Of a stretch of 64,000 nucleotides of DNA, positions 8,451 to 17,031 are shown piece after piece; the stretch's first letter is position 1; the number at the start of each line of letters is the position of its first letter. Source of the stretch: Mycolicibacterium brisbanense (GTDB lineage Bacteria > Actinomycetota > Actinomycetes > Mycobacteriales > Mycobacteriaceae); assembly GCF_001570425.1 (NCBI RefSeq), contig NZ_BCSX01000053.1:1-64000 (forward strand). Direction: 5' to 3'. The notes beneath the pieces are model-generated. The model did not search any database, was not told the DNA's origin, and saw only the letters and a list, made by a program, of their open reading frames with translations. Made by a program: the position numbers and the translations under genes.

Positions 8451-9092
8451 ATGGAGCGTAGTAAAGTTTTGTGGGTGAGTGAGGCCAACGTCACCCGGAC
8501 CGCCCGTCGAGCGGCAGCCAACCGGGAGGCGATCATCGACGCCGCCGAACAGCTGCTGGTCGAAGGCGGTCTACCGGCAGTCACCGTCGACGCCGTGGCC
8601 GAGCGTGCCGACGTCGCCATCCAGACGGTCTACAACCGCGTGGGACGCAGACCCGACGTCCTGGTCGCCATCGCCGAACGGGCTGTCGAGGACAACCGCC
8701 GATACATGGACACCGCGTTCGCGGTCGACGGGACCCCCACCGAGCGGCTCGTCGCGGCCGCACGCGCGTATCTGGACTTCGCGTGCGAGCGCCCGCACCA
8801 GTTTCAGGTCCTCGCGAATCCGCCCGACGAACCGGCGGCATTGGAGCGCGTCGCCCAGAAGATCGACGAACAGATGGACAAGCTCGCCGAGGTGCTGGCC
8901 GCCGGCGTCGATGACGGCAGCTTCATCCCGACGCTTCAGCCGGCGACGGCGGCGGTCGCCCTGTGGTCGATGATGGACGGCGTGTTGTCGTTGGGTTGGC
9001 GTCCCGACCGCAAAGCCGTTGATGCCCAACAGCTTCGTGCGATCGCAGAGTTCGCGATGACCACGGCGCTCAATGGCATCCTGAGGCGCTGA
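8451..9092 (+). CDS. TetR/AcrR family transcriptional regulator
   Basis: 213 residues from the ATG at 8451. GTG at 8433 or 8475 are alternatives; the 8433 choice would place the palindrome inside the coding sequence. The N-terminal DNA-binding domain reads RREAAANREAIIDAAEQ-type helix 1 followed by the helix-turn-helix AVAERADVAIQTVYNRV. The C-terminal half is the variable ligand domain. It is divergent from the hydrolase gene and probably represses it and itself through the palindromes at 8394-8410 or 8434-8447. The ligand is unknown. Confidence 0.87.
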   Translation: MERSKVLWVSEANVTRTARRAAANREAIIDAAEQLLVEGGLPAVTVDAVAERADVAIQTVYNRVGRRPDVLVAIAERAVEDNRRYMDTAFAVDGTPTERLVAAARAYLDFACERPHQFQVLANPPDEPAALERVAQKIDEQMDKLAEVLAAGVDDGSFIPTLQPATAAVALWSMMDGVLSLGWRPDRKAVDAQQLRAIAEFAMTTALNGILRR

Positions 9093-9098
9093 CCGCCG

Positions 9099-10181
9099 CT
9101 AGCCTGCCGCCGTCCCGAACAACAGGCCCAGCAGATAGGTCACGGTGGCGGCGCCGTAGCCGATCAGCAACTGGCGCATCGCGCGGCGCAGCGGCGGCCC
9201 GCCGGAGAGCAGGCCGACGATCATTCCCGTGCTCAGCAGGGCCAGTCCCACCAGGACCGCCGAGACCACCACGGCGGTGATGCCGCTGAGGCCGAAGAGG
9301 TACGGCAGCACGGGGATCAGCGCCCCGGACGCGAAGAACATGAAGCTGGACACCGCTGCCCGCAGTCCCGTTCCGACGGCTTCGTGCTTCTCGGTGGACA
9401 CCTCACCCAGCGGCGAGTCACCCAGGGCGCCGGATCGCAGGCTCGCGAAGACCGCGGCGGACTGCTCGGCGGCCTCCTCCTCGCTCATGCCGCGCGCCCG
9501 GTACACCAGGGCAAGCTCGTTCGCGTCGACGTCGAGCGCCTTCACCGCGGTACCGGCCGTGGCGCTGGGCGTCGACGCCTCCAGGAGTTCGAGCTGTGAG
9601 TTGACCGACACGTATTCACCGGCGCCCATCGACAACGCTCCGGCGATCAAGCCGGCCAGGCCGGTCGCCAGGATCGTGTGGTTGGACACCCCGGTGGCGC
9701 TGATGCCCAGCACCAGCGCGAGGTTGCTGACCAGCCCGTCATTGGCCCCGAACACCGCGGCGCGGAAACTGCCCGACAGCTGGTCGCGGCCCCGGCTGGC
9801 GAGCGCACGGACGACCTCCATGTGGATTCGCTCATCGGCGGCCATCGTCGGCGTGGCGTCGACGTCGGTCTCGTATGCCGAACGGGCCTCGGCGCGTTGG
9901 GCCAGGGCCAGCGTGAACACCGAGCCCAGGTGACGGGCCAGGAACCCGAGCACCCGGGTGCGGAGGTCGGGCCGGTGAGGTCTGCCCACCTGGTCGCCGA
10001 GCAGCGTCAACCAGTGGTTCTCGTGCCTGCCTTCCGCGGCGGCCAGCTGCAGCAGGATCTCGCGTTCGGCGCCGTCGCGGCGCTGCGCCAGATCCCGGTA
10101 GACAGCTGCTTCGGCGCGTTCATTGGCCAGATGTTGTCGCCATCGGCGCAGTTGCGATGCGGTGGGCTGCGAAACCACCAT
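9099..10181 (-). CDS. Ferritin-like/VIT fusion iron (manganese) transporter, MbfA-type
   Basis: 360 residues. The N-terminal about 140 residues form a rubrerythrin-like four-helix region with iron-ligand motifs (ANERAEAAVYRDLA, AAEGRHENHW, AADERIHMEVV: repeated E and ExxH patterns). The C-terminal part is a VIT1/CCC1 membrane domain starting FRAAVFGANDGLVSNLALVLG, with several hydrophobic segments and the SMGAGEYVSV signature. Membrane-bound ferritins of this architecture (MbfA) export Fe(II) in other bacteria, so iron or manganese export or detoxification is likely. It is convergent with the TetR gene and followed upstream by msrB on the same strand, which would suit oxidative-stress defence. 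Confidence 0.88.
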   Translation of the reverse strand: MVVSQPTASQLRRWRQHLANERAEAAVYRDLAQRRDGAEREILLQLAAAEGRHENHWLTLLGDQVGRPHRPDLRTRVLGFLARHLGSVFTLALAQRAEARSAYETDVDATPTMAADERIHMEVVRALASRGRDQLSGSFRAAVFGANDGLVSNLALVLGISATGVSNHTILATGLAGLIAGALSMGAGEYVSVNSQLELLEASTPSATAGTAVKALDVDANELALVYRARGMSEEEAAEQSAAVFASLRSGALGDSPLGEVSTEKHEAVGTGLRAAVSSFMFFASGALIPVLPYLFGLSGITAVVVSAVLVGLALLSTGMIVGLLSGGPPLRRAMRQLLIGYGAATVTYLLGLLFGTAAG

Positions 10182-10196
10182 TCCCGCGGGTGTCCC

Positions 10197-10613
10197 TCAG
10201 CTCTCGGCCGGGACCAGGCGCAGTGATATGGAGTTGATGCAGTACCGCTGGTCGGTCGGGGTGGGATAGCCCTCACCCTCGAAGACGTGCCCGAGATGAC
10301 TGTGGCAGTTGGCGCACAGCACCTCGACGCGGCGCATACCCAGGGAATTGTCCGAGCGCAGGATCACCGCGTCCGAATTGGCCGGGTCGAAGAAAGACGG
10401 CCAACCGCAATGCGATTCGAACTTCTCGGTGCTGCGGAACAGCTCGGCGCCGCACGCCCGGCACTCGTAGACACCGGCGGTCTTGGTGTCGGTGTACTCC
10501 CCGGTGAAGGGTCGTTCGGTGCCGGCCCGGCGGAGCACCGCGAACTCTTCCGGAGTGAGCTTCTCGCGCCACTGGTCGTCGGTCAGTTCCACCTTGGGAC
10601 CCGGGTTCGTCAT
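10197..10613 (-). CDS. msrB: Peptide-methionine (R)-S-oxide reductase
   Basis: 138 residues. It repairs oxidised methionine in proteins using thioredoxin. The MsrB fold signatures are intact: two CxxC zinc motifs (YECRACGAELF and VLCANCHSHLGH), the FESHCGWPSFFDP substrate motif and the C-terminal RYCINSISLRL containing the catalytic Cys. Length is typical. The gene is 92 bp downstream of aftC and 15 bp upstream of the ferritin-VIT gene on the same strand. This matches Rv2674 next to Rv2673. Confidence 0.95.
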   Translation of the reverse strand: MTNPGPKVELTDDQWREKLTPEEFAVLRRAGTERPFTGEYTDTKTAGVYECRACGAELFRSTEKFESHCGWPSFFDPANSDAVILRSDNSLGMRRVEVLCANCHSHLGHVFEGEGYPTPTDQRYCINSISLRLVPAES

Positions 10614-10705
10614 ATCCCCAAATTACGTGGTGTCCGCCGACACGCGCCAGATGTGGCAGACCCCATGAACTGCACAGGTTCCGGGGCAGGCTTTTGCGGT
10701 TCAGC

Positions 10706-11998
10706 TCACGCTGAGACGGCTTCGCGCGGTCGGCTGAGCCATACCGGGTCGATGCCTTCGTCGAGCCGGTCGTCGGCCTTGGCGTCGAGGTAGCGGAAGT
10801 ACAGCACGCAGAACACCACGATCAGGACCAGCGACCAGCCGTAGGTGATCTTCATGTACTCCAGGAAGCGGCCGGTCGTCGGCCAGCGCCACATCAACCA
10901 GCGATCCATCGTCATGAAGCCGTAGACCCCGAGCCACGCAGGCCAGTTGCGCAGAACCGAGTTCGGCAGCACCACCGTCATCAGGAACGGGAACAACGTC
11001 ATCGAGTAGTAGCCCTGGGCCAGTGACAGCACGAGCCACGAGGTGATCAGCAACACACCCGAGGAGGTCAGCATCCAGAACAGTTGGTCGCGCTCGCGGT
11101 AGTAGCGGTACAGCAGCCACAGGCTCACCGCGGCGAGCACCACGAACGTGGCGCGCAGTACGACGATCAGCCACATCGGCAGGCCGTAGTAGATGCCGTT
11201 GCCCAGGATGGCGGAGTTGAAGTAGTCGCGGGTCTGCATGATGTAGGGCAGCGTGTTGTGCACGAAGCCCATCGGATCCGCCGACAGGGGCCAGGCCACC
11301 GCGTTGAACACGATCGGCACCGCGAACGCCGTCACCAGTGCGCGCCACTGCCGGTTCAGCAGCGGCAGCAACAGCAGGACGCCGAGCAGGGGTTTGACCA
11401 CGAGCGTCATGCCGATGGCTGCGCCGGCCAGCCACTGATGGCTCTGCTTGCCGTCCAGCAGCCAGCGGAAGAACAGCACCTCGGCCAGCAGGATGCAGCC
11501 GTTGATGTTGGTGAAAACAAGTGTGTTGGTGACTGATTCAGTGCAGAACATGGCCAGCAGCAGGGCGGGCAGCGCCACCGAGGTCAGGGAGAACTTGAAC
11601 AGTCGTACCAAAAGGCAGGCCGCGATGATGACCGCTACCGCGTTGAATGCAACGAACCAGAACCGCGACGCGAACTCCGGCAGGAATCCGAACGGTGAGA
11701 GCAGCAGCGTGCCGCCCGGCGGATACAGATAGTGCGGATCGACGAAATTGAAGTGCTCGTTGTAGATGGCCCAATGTCGCCGAAAATTGGACACCGCGCG
11801 GTACACCGGGCCGAAGTCGTCGGTGATGTAGCCGTTGGTGGACAACACATAGCTGCGGTGGATGATCGACATGATCGCCAGCGGCCACAGGACCGAGCGC
11901 AGCACCGTCGCGGCGCTGGGCGGGGAGGTGCGGGGACGGAATGCCCCCAGAAGGCCGTTACGGATGGAATCTACTGCCGTCACCAGCGAACCGTACAC
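10706..11998 (-). CDS. aftC: Arabinofuranosyltransferase AftC (GT-C, alpha-1,3 branching)
   Basis: 430 residues and about ten hydrophobic segments. AftC adds alpha-1,3-linked arabinofuranose branches from decaprenylphosphoryl arabinose during arabinogalactan and lipoarabinomannan synthesis. The N-terminal periplasmic loop carries the acidic GT-C motif (STNGYITDDFGPVYRAV, D-D), followed by the DPHYLYPPGGTLLLSP segment typical of this family (DUF2029/GT87). Position between msrB and the secreted hydrolase gene matches Rv2673 in M. tuberculosis, supporting the name. Confidence 0.9.
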   Translation of the reverse strand: MYGSLVTAVDSIRNGLLGAFRPRTSPPSAATVLRSVLWPLAIMSIIHRSYVLSTNGYITDDFGPVYRAVSNFRRHWAIYNEHFNFVDPHYLYPPGGTLLLSPFGFLPEFASRFWFVAFNAVAVIIAACLLVRLFKFSLTSVALPALLLAMFCTESVTNTLVFTNINGCILLAEVLFFRWLLDGKQSHQWLAGAAIGMTLVVKPLLGVLLLLPLLNRQWRALVTAFAVPIVFNAVAWPLSADPMGFVHNTLPYIMQTRDYFNSAILGNGIYYGLPMWLIVVLRATFVVLAAVSLWLLYRYYRERDQLFWMLTSSGVLLITSWLVLSLAQGYYSMTLFPFLMTVVLPNSVLRNWPAWLGVYGFMTMDRWLMWRWPTTGRFLEYMKITYGWSLVLIVVFCVLYFRYLDAKADDRLDEGIDPVWLSRPREAVSA

Positions 11999-12019
11999 CG
12001 GCGGCCGGACGCCGAGCTG

Positions 12020-13591
12020 TCAGGCAGGACAGAACGTGTCGGTATCCGGCACCTTGCCGGTGTCGAGATACCGCGTGATCGGTTGCAGCGCACAGGGTGT
12101 GTAGATGCTGGCGCCGTGACCGATGCCCTGCCACATGACCCGCCGATTGGTGGCACCGGCGTTGATGATGCTGGCTGCCACGGCGGAGACGCCCTCGTTG
12201 CCGACGATGGGATCGTTCTGCACTCCGAGGATCAGCACCGGGATCTTGAGATCTTTGGGATCGGCGGGCGCCGAACTACTGGGCCAGTTCAGGCATTTCA
12301 CCAAATCGAGGGCGCCGACGGTACCGAATTGCGGGTACAGCTTGCCCCACTGCACGACGAGTTCGCGCACCCGGTCGGGCGTCGGCCGGTTGAGGGCGTC
12401 GCCGCAGGTGTTGATGAATTGCCCGTCGGTCTGCCGAAGCGACTGGGCCTGGGTGATCAGGTTGTTGAGCAGGTTCGGGTCGCCGGACCGGGCGGCGGCC
12501 AGCGCAGTGGCCAGATCGTTGGTCGAGCTGACCCGGTCACCGTGCGGGAAACCGAGGGCGGTGGTGATGGCGTCGGCCACGGCTGCCACCGAGGCGCCGC
12601 CGGGGCCGCGGCCCGCGCGGGCATCGGCCAGCAACGCGTCGACGGCACCCTTCGGATCCGGTCCGAGCGGGCAGTTGGTGGCGACGCACTGCGCGGCGAA
12701 CGCGTCGAGCGCCGCCTGCTGGCCCTTGACCCGCTGTTCGGCTGCGGCCTCCGCGCCGACCGCCAACGGCAGCGGTGAGTCGAGGATCAGGCGCGACACC
12801 TTGTTCGGGTGGGAGCCGGCGTAGGCGAGGGCGACCTGAGCGCCGTTGCCGATGCCGAGCAGTGCCAGGGTGGGGACATCCCAGGTGCTGCGAAGCCGTT
12901 CGAGGTCCTCCGCGGCGTGGGCGTTGTTGTACGCCGAGTCGCCAGGGGCGATGGTGTCGGTGCAGTTGGTGGTTGCCGTCTGGGTCACCGCACCCAGATT
13001 GGCGACCGGGTCGTTGCCGGACTGGAACTGCGCCTGGTCCTGCATTTCCTGACGGTCATAGACGTCGCGGCAGTCCACGGCCTCGGACATGCCCATTCCG
13101 CGGCGGTCGACGGCGACGATCGGATGGGCGGCCAACGCGTCGGCTCCCGACCGGGACAACCACGCCGGCAGCTGGACCGACGTGGGAATATCGGAGCCCG
13201 TGGTCATCACCACGGGGCCTGCGTTGGGCGGCGTCTGAGGTGAGCTCGCCCGCACCACACCGATGTTCAGCGATCCGCTGGCACCCTCGATCGGATCGAG
13301 GTCGGCGTCGTAGGTTGCGCACTCCAGCTTGATCCCGGGGACCGGCTGGATCGCGGCATTGCTGAACAGCCGCGCCGTGCAGTCGCGCCATTGCAGCGGA
13401 TCGTTCTTCGGAGCCTCGATGGGCGGCGGCCCGGCAGGCGGCGGCGCGCTGGTCTCGGGTTGTCCCTGAGGGTGGGCGCCGGTGCCGGTGGCGTACTTCG
13501 GGTCCGCGGCAAGGATGGGGGCGCACCCGGCGAGCAGTGCCGACACGGCGACGGTCGACACACTCAGGGCCCTCACCAGCTGATGACGCAT
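12020..13591 (-). CDS. Secreted alpha/beta-hydrolase-fold lipoprotein (TAP-like), nucleophile Ser replaced by Gly
   Basis: 523 residues from the ATG at 13591. The N-terminus is a lipoprotein signal peptide with the lipobox LLAGC (Cys23), then a Pro-rich linker. The rest resembles tripeptidyl-aminopeptidase/proteinase-like hydrolases: VDRRGMGMSEAVDC, the elbow region, and a C-terminal TAP-like part with the catalytic Asp candidate (GVQNDPIVG) and His candidate (GIGHGASIYTPC). The elbow reads ALLGIGNGAQVALAYAG: the serine expected at position 248 is Gly (codon GGC). The canonical catalytic mechanism is therefore doubtful, although the fold seems intact. Syntenic with Rv2672. It lies downstream of the RibD-like gene. 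Confidence 0.87.
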   Translation of the reverse strand: MRHQLVRALSVSTVAVSALLAGCAPILAADPKYATGTGAHPQGQPETSAPPPAGPPPIEAPKNDPLQWRDCTARLFSNAAIQPVPGIKLECATYDADLDPIEGASGSLNIGVVRASSPQTPPNAGPVVMTTGSDIPTSVQLPAWLSRSGADALAAHPIVAVDRRGMGMSEAVDCRDVYDRQEMQDQAQFQSGNDPVANLGAVTQTATTNCTDTIAPGDSAYNNAHAAEDLERLRSTWDVPTLALLGIGNGAQVALAYAGSHPNKVSRLILDSPLPLAVGAEAAAEQRVKGQQAALDAFAAQCVATNCPLGPDPKGAVDALLADARAGRGPGGASVAAVADAITTALGFPHGDRVSSTNDLATALAAARSGDPNLLNNLITQAQSLRQTDGQFINTCGDALNRPTPDRVRELVVQWGKLYPQFGTVGALDLVKCLNWPSSSAPADPKDLKIPVLILGVQNDPIVGNEGVSAVAASIINAGATNRRVMWQGIGHGASIYTPCALQPITRYLDTGKVPDTDTFCPA

Positions 13592-13616
13592 GGGCACCAC
13601 AGTAGCGATAGCTCGG

Positions 13617-14390
13617 TCACCGGCCGCGGACGTAACGCGTGTACAGGAAACCCTCGGTGTCGGTGAGCAGGTGTGCCGGACGCATCTGGGCATGCACCTG
13701 GCCGGGGCCGGTGGCGATGCGGCGCGCGACTCCGCCGATGAGCAGCGGGGCCACCGTCAGACACAGTTCGTCGAGCAGATGGTTCTCGATCAGCGTGCTC
13801 AGCAGCTGCGGGCCGCCCTCGGTCAGCACCCGGAACAGGTTGCGTTCGGCGAGGATCCTCAGCGCCGTGACGGGGTCGACCCGCCCGGGATCGGCCCCCG
13901 ATGCGTCGATCACCTCTGCCACCGCGCCGAGCCGGTGCTGCGCGTCGGCGACGGTGTTGCTGCACGTGAGAATCAGCGGAGCGACGTCGGTGCGGGTGAA
14001 GAACTTGGAGTCGTGATCCAGGTTGGCCGATGCGGTGATGACAGCGATCGGGGGTACCTCGGCCTGGCCGCGCTCCTGGCGGGCCTCGCGCTGCGCCGCC
14101 GACAGCTGGACGCCCGAGTAGTTCTCGATGCGCACGGTGGCCGCGCCCATCAGGATCACATCGGCCGCTTCGCGCATGATGTGGAACAGTGCGCGGTCAC
14201 CCGGCCCGCCCAGCCCGCCCGACTTTCCGTCCGACGTGGCGCCCCCGTCCAGGCTGGCGATCATGTTGGCGCGCACCCAGCACCGCTGCAGATCATCGGG
14301 GTAGGCGTAGAGCTCGCGGACCCGGGGATCGTCGACGGTATCGAGCGGCCCGAGCACTGTGAGCTGTGTCCCAGCGATGTCATCGGACAT
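13617..14390 (-). CDS. ribD: RibD-C-type pyrimidine/dihydrofolate reductase family protein
   Basis: 257 residues, a single reductase domain without the deaminase half of classical RibD. Characteristic segments are VRANMIASLDGGATSDGKSG at the N-terminus and the NADPH-binding RVLTEGGPQLLSTLIE near residue 190. The M. tuberculosis counterpart Rv2671 is annotated ribD; its overexpression has been linked to para-aminosalicylic acid resistance through dihydrofolate reductase-like activity. Whether this one acts in riboflavin or folate metabolism cannot be decided here. It lies 25 bp upstream of the secreted hydrolase gene and divergent from zapE. Confidence 0.85.
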   Translation of the reverse strand: MSDDIAGTQLTVLGPLDTVDDPRVRELYAYPDDLQRCWVRANMIASLDGGATSDGKSGGLGGPGDRALFHIMREAADVILMGAATVRIENYSGVQLSAAQREARQERGQAEVPPIAVITASANLDHDSKFFTRTDVAPLILTCSNTVADAQHRLGAVAEVIDASGADPGRVDPVTALRILAERNLFRVLTEGGPQLLSTLIENHLLDELCLTVAPLLIGGVARRIATGPGQVHAQMRPAHLLTDTEGFLYTRYVRGR

Positions 14391-14424
14391 AAGCAGAATT
14401 TGAGCACGTCGTTACGCTGCCTGC

Positions 14425-15486
14425 ATGCACGGGTCCAGCGACGTCGCTCATCTTGCCGATCGGCACCCCACCGTCACGCCCGAGCGGTTGGTGGCGCAGT
14501 TGATTCCACCGCCGACGTTCGCCGACGTCAGCTTCGAGACCTACCGGCCAGACCCGGCCGAACCGTCGCAGGCGGCGGCGGTGCAGTCGTGCCGGCAGTT
14601 CTGCGAGCAGGCCGCGGTGCGGCGGGCCGGAAAGAAGAAGCTGTTCGGCAAGCGTGAGGTGCTGCCCGGTGTGGGGCTCTACCTCGACGGCGGGTTCGGT
14701 GTCGGCAAGACCCACCTGCTGGCGTCGACGTACTACTCGCTGTCCGCGCTGGGGCAGGCACCCACCGCGTTCGCGACGTTCGGTGAACTGACCCAGCTGG
14801 CGGGCGTGTTCGGCTACAACGAGTGCATCGACCTGCTGGCCGGCTACGTGGTGGTCTGCATCGACGAGTTCGAACTCGACGATCCGGGCAACACGACGCT
14901 GATCTCGCGGCTGCTCTCGGCGCTGGTCGAGCGTGGCGTATCGATCGCGGCGACCTCCAACACGTTGCCCGAGCAGCTCGGCGAGGGTCGCTTCGCCGCG
15001 CAGGACTTCCTGCGGGAGATCAACACGTTGGCGCAGATCTTCACGACCGTGCGCATCGAGGGACCCGACTACCGGCACCGCGATCTGCCGCCGGCCCCCG
15101 AACCGCTGACCGACGCTCAGGTGGCCGACCGCGCGGAGGCCAAACCCGGCGCCACGCTCGACGGTTTCGACGCCTTGTGCGCACACCTGGCCACCATGCA
15201 TCCGTCGCGTTATCAGGCCCTGATCGAAGGCGTATCCGAGGTGTTCATCACCGGCGTGCACCCGATCGACGATCAGAGCGTGGCGCTGCGCTTGGTGGCG
15301 CTGACCGACCGGCTCTACGACGCGGGCATCCCGGTGCTGGCCTCGGGCACCAAGCTGGACACGATCTTCAGCGCCGAGATGCTCGCCGGCGGGTTCCGGA
15401 AGAAGTATCTGCGGGCCACCTCGCGCCTTCTCGCCCTGACCGCCGCGGCCCAGCAGGCCGATCAGACCGGCCGCACCATCACGTAG
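14425..15486 (+). CDS. zapE: Cell division/AFG1-like ATPase ZapE
   Basis: 353 residues. An AAA+-type P-loop ATPase of the AFG1/ZapE family. Walker A is GGFGVGKTHLL (about residue 93), Walker B is VVCIDEFELDD (about residue 147), and a sensor region is GVSIAATSNTLPEQLGEGRF. The family in E. coli acts at the division ring, while the mitochondrial version handles misassembled membrane proteins; its mycobacterial role is unproven. The 3' end overlaps the convergent GNAT gene by 25 bp. It matches the position of Rv2670c. Confidence 0.88.
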   Translation: MHGSSDVAHLADRHPTVTPERLVAQLIPPPTFADVSFETYRPDPAEPSQAAAVQSCRQFCEQAAVRRAGKKKLFGKREVLPGVGLYLDGGFGVGKTHLLASTYYSLSALGQAPTAFATFGELTQLAGVFGYNECIDLLAGYVVVCIDEFELDDPGNTTLISRLLSALVERGVSIAATSNTLPEQLGEGRFAAQDFLREINTLAQIFTTVRIEGPDYRHRDLPPAPEPLTDAQVADRAEAKPGATLDGFDALCAHLATMHPSRYQALIEGVSEVFITGVHPIDDQSVALRLVALTDRLYDAGIPVLASGTKLDTIFSAEMLAGGFRKKYLRATSRLLALTAAAQQADQTGRTIT

Positions 15487-16001
15487 TCGTTCTCGACACC
15501 TGCGCCGAGCCGAAAGGTCTTGGTGCCGTTCACGGCAAAGCCGTGTTTGCGGTAAAAGCGTTGGGCGCGTTCGTTTTTCTGGTTGACGCCCAGCCACACC
15601 GAGCGGAAGCCCTGCGTTGTGGCCAGCTGCAGCGCCTCTGCCATCAACGCGGCGGCCGCACCCGCGCCGTGCCGCTCGGGCAGCACATAGATCTTGGACA
15701 GCTCGATGGCCGGCCGTAGTTCGACGGCGCGCTGCACATCGTCGTCGTCGGGAACACCGCGAATCAGCATGGCGTACCCGGCGATTGCCTCTCCATCCCT
15801 GGCGACGAGCACGATCCGCTCCGGGTCACCGAGGTAGTCACCGAACCGCTCTTCGGAGAGATTCTCGGCGATGAACGCCGCGATGTTCTCCGGGGTCGAC
15901 GACGGGGGACAGGCCAGCGGGAATGTCGCGGCAGCGACTGCCGCCAGCTCGGGCAGGTCGGCGCGGCGGGCCTGCTGGACGACGACCGCGCCCCTGCTCA
16001 T
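15462..16001 (-). CDS. GNAT family N-acetyltransferase
   Basis: 179 residues from the ATG at 16001. A GTG at 16010 overlaps the upstream stop as GTGA and could be the coupled start instead. The acetyl-CoA-binding motif A region is IELSKIYVLPERHGAGAAAALM (shown in part), followed by the motif B segment VWLGVNQKNERAQRFYRKHG (Y-x-K-x-G), typical of GNAT folds. The substrate is unknown. It sits directly downstream of the MPT63-like gene, as Rv2669 follows Rv2668. Confidence 0.87.
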   Translation of the reverse strand: MSRGAVVVQQARRADLPELAAVAAATFPLACPPSSTPENIAAFIAENLSEERFGDYLGDPERIVLVARDGEAIAGYAMLIRGVPDDDDVQRAVELRPAIELSKIYVLPERHGAGAAAALMAEALQLATTQGFRSVWLGVNQKNERAQRFYRKHGFAVNGTKTFRLGAGVENDYVMVRPV

Positions 16002-16006
16002 CGCGG

Positions 16007-16543
16007 TCACGGCAGCGGTGCGCCCGGCTGCCAGAGGTTCCACTGCGCCAGATGCTTGCCGGTCTGCGGATTGATCAGCACGACGTTGGTGACCAAGGCG
16101 CGGTAGACGTCCCAGTACACGTCGCCGTTGACGGTGGCTCCGGGCGGAGCGTTGCGCAACACGTTCTCCAGGGCGTCGGGCGCGTCGGTGTGCTTGGACA
16201 CGTAGGCGTCCGCATACGGCGTGACGCCGTCGAAGGTGAACGCCAGCGCCATCGCGTACGGGTTGGGCGCCTGGATGGTCGTGATGGTCACCGGCGCCCG
16301 CCACGGGCTGCCTTGCGCGCGCCACCGTGGCGAACCATTCCAGCCCCAGCCGGGCGGGACATCGCTGGCGAGGACGTCGTGCACGGTGACGTCGGCGACG
16401 ATGCCGTTGAAGTTGACGCGCAGCGTCTGGCCGATCTGGCCGATCGGGGTGTCCTCGGCGGCAGCGGCCGGTGCGATGGCGAACGCGGCGACAGTCGCAA
16501 CGGCGGAGAACAGGAGCGCTAGCCAGCGAGACATGCCAGGCAT
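16007..16543 (-). CDS. Exported MPT63-like (DUF1942) protein
   Basis: 178 residues. A Sec-type signal peptide is clear: MPGMSRWLALLFSAVATVAA followed by an AxA cleavage region near residues 27-30. The mature part (GQTLRVNFNGIVADVTVHDV and WRAPVTITTIQAPNPYAMA) is predicted to be beta-rich and resembles the MPT63/DUF1942 immunoglobulin-like fold. M. tuberculosis Rv2668 is at the same position. Function is unknown; proteins of this type are secreted or surface-exposed. Confidence 0.8.
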   Translation of the reverse strand: MPGMSRWLALLFSAVATVAAFAIAPAAAAEDTPIGQIGQTLRVNFNGIVADVTVHDVLASDVPPGWGWNGSPRWRAQGSPWRAPVTITTIQAPNPYAMALAFTFDGVTPYADAYVSKHTDAPDALENVLRNAPPGATVNGDVYWDVYRALVTNVVLINPQTGKHLAQWNLWQPGAPLP

Positions 16544-16581
16544 GATCGCACAGACTGGAACGTGTTACAGCAGGTTGGCGG

Positions 16582-17007
16582 TCAGGACGCCCAGGGGCCC
16601 ACGCCGCCGACCTTGTCGATACGGATGCGGGTCAGCCAGCCGGCCGGGGCGTCCGGAGGCGGAAATGCGGCGTCCGGGGCGGCCAGGACCTGCGCCAGGT
16701 CCTTGAGCAGCTCGGGCGCGCCGCCCTCGACGACGCGGGCGGTGCCGGTGATCGCGAGGTACGGGCGCATCACCTGACCGACATGTCCGGGGTCGATGAT
16801 CGTCAGCGCGACCCGCGGATCACGTCGCACGTTGCGCACCTTCTTGTGCTCGGCGAGGTGCGCGGTCACCAGCTCGTCGCCGTCGGGCGTGGACTGCAGG
16901 GCCACCCACACCAGGGTGACCTGCGGGCTGCCGTCCGGATTGAGGGTGACCAGGGTGGCATCGGCGCCGGATCCGATGAGTTCACGTGCGGCATCGTTGA
17001 GCTTCAC
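16582..17007 (-). CDS. PPOX-class F420/FMN-dependent oxidoreductase (FDOR)
   Basis: 141 residues, a split beta-barrel flavin/deazaflavin enzyme. Typical features are GADATLVTLNPDGSPQVTLV at the N-terminus, KKVRNVRRDPRVALTIID in the middle and RPYLAITGTARVVEGG in the cofactor-binding barrel. Mycobacterial proteins of this size are usually F420-dependent (FDOR-B), but F420 versus FMN cannot be settled from motifs alone. It is 24 bp downstream of clpC2 on the same strand and may be cotranscribed with it. Confidence 0.85.
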   Translation of the reverse strand: MKLNDAARELIGSGADATLVTLNPDGSPQVTLVWVALQSTPDGDELVTAHLAEHKKVRNVRRDPRVALTIIDPGHVGQVMRPYLAITGTARVVEGGAPELLKDLAQVLAAPDAAFPPPDAPAGWLTRIRIDKVGGVGPWAS

Positions 17008-17031
17008 GCCCAGTGCTACGGCTGGGCGGTC

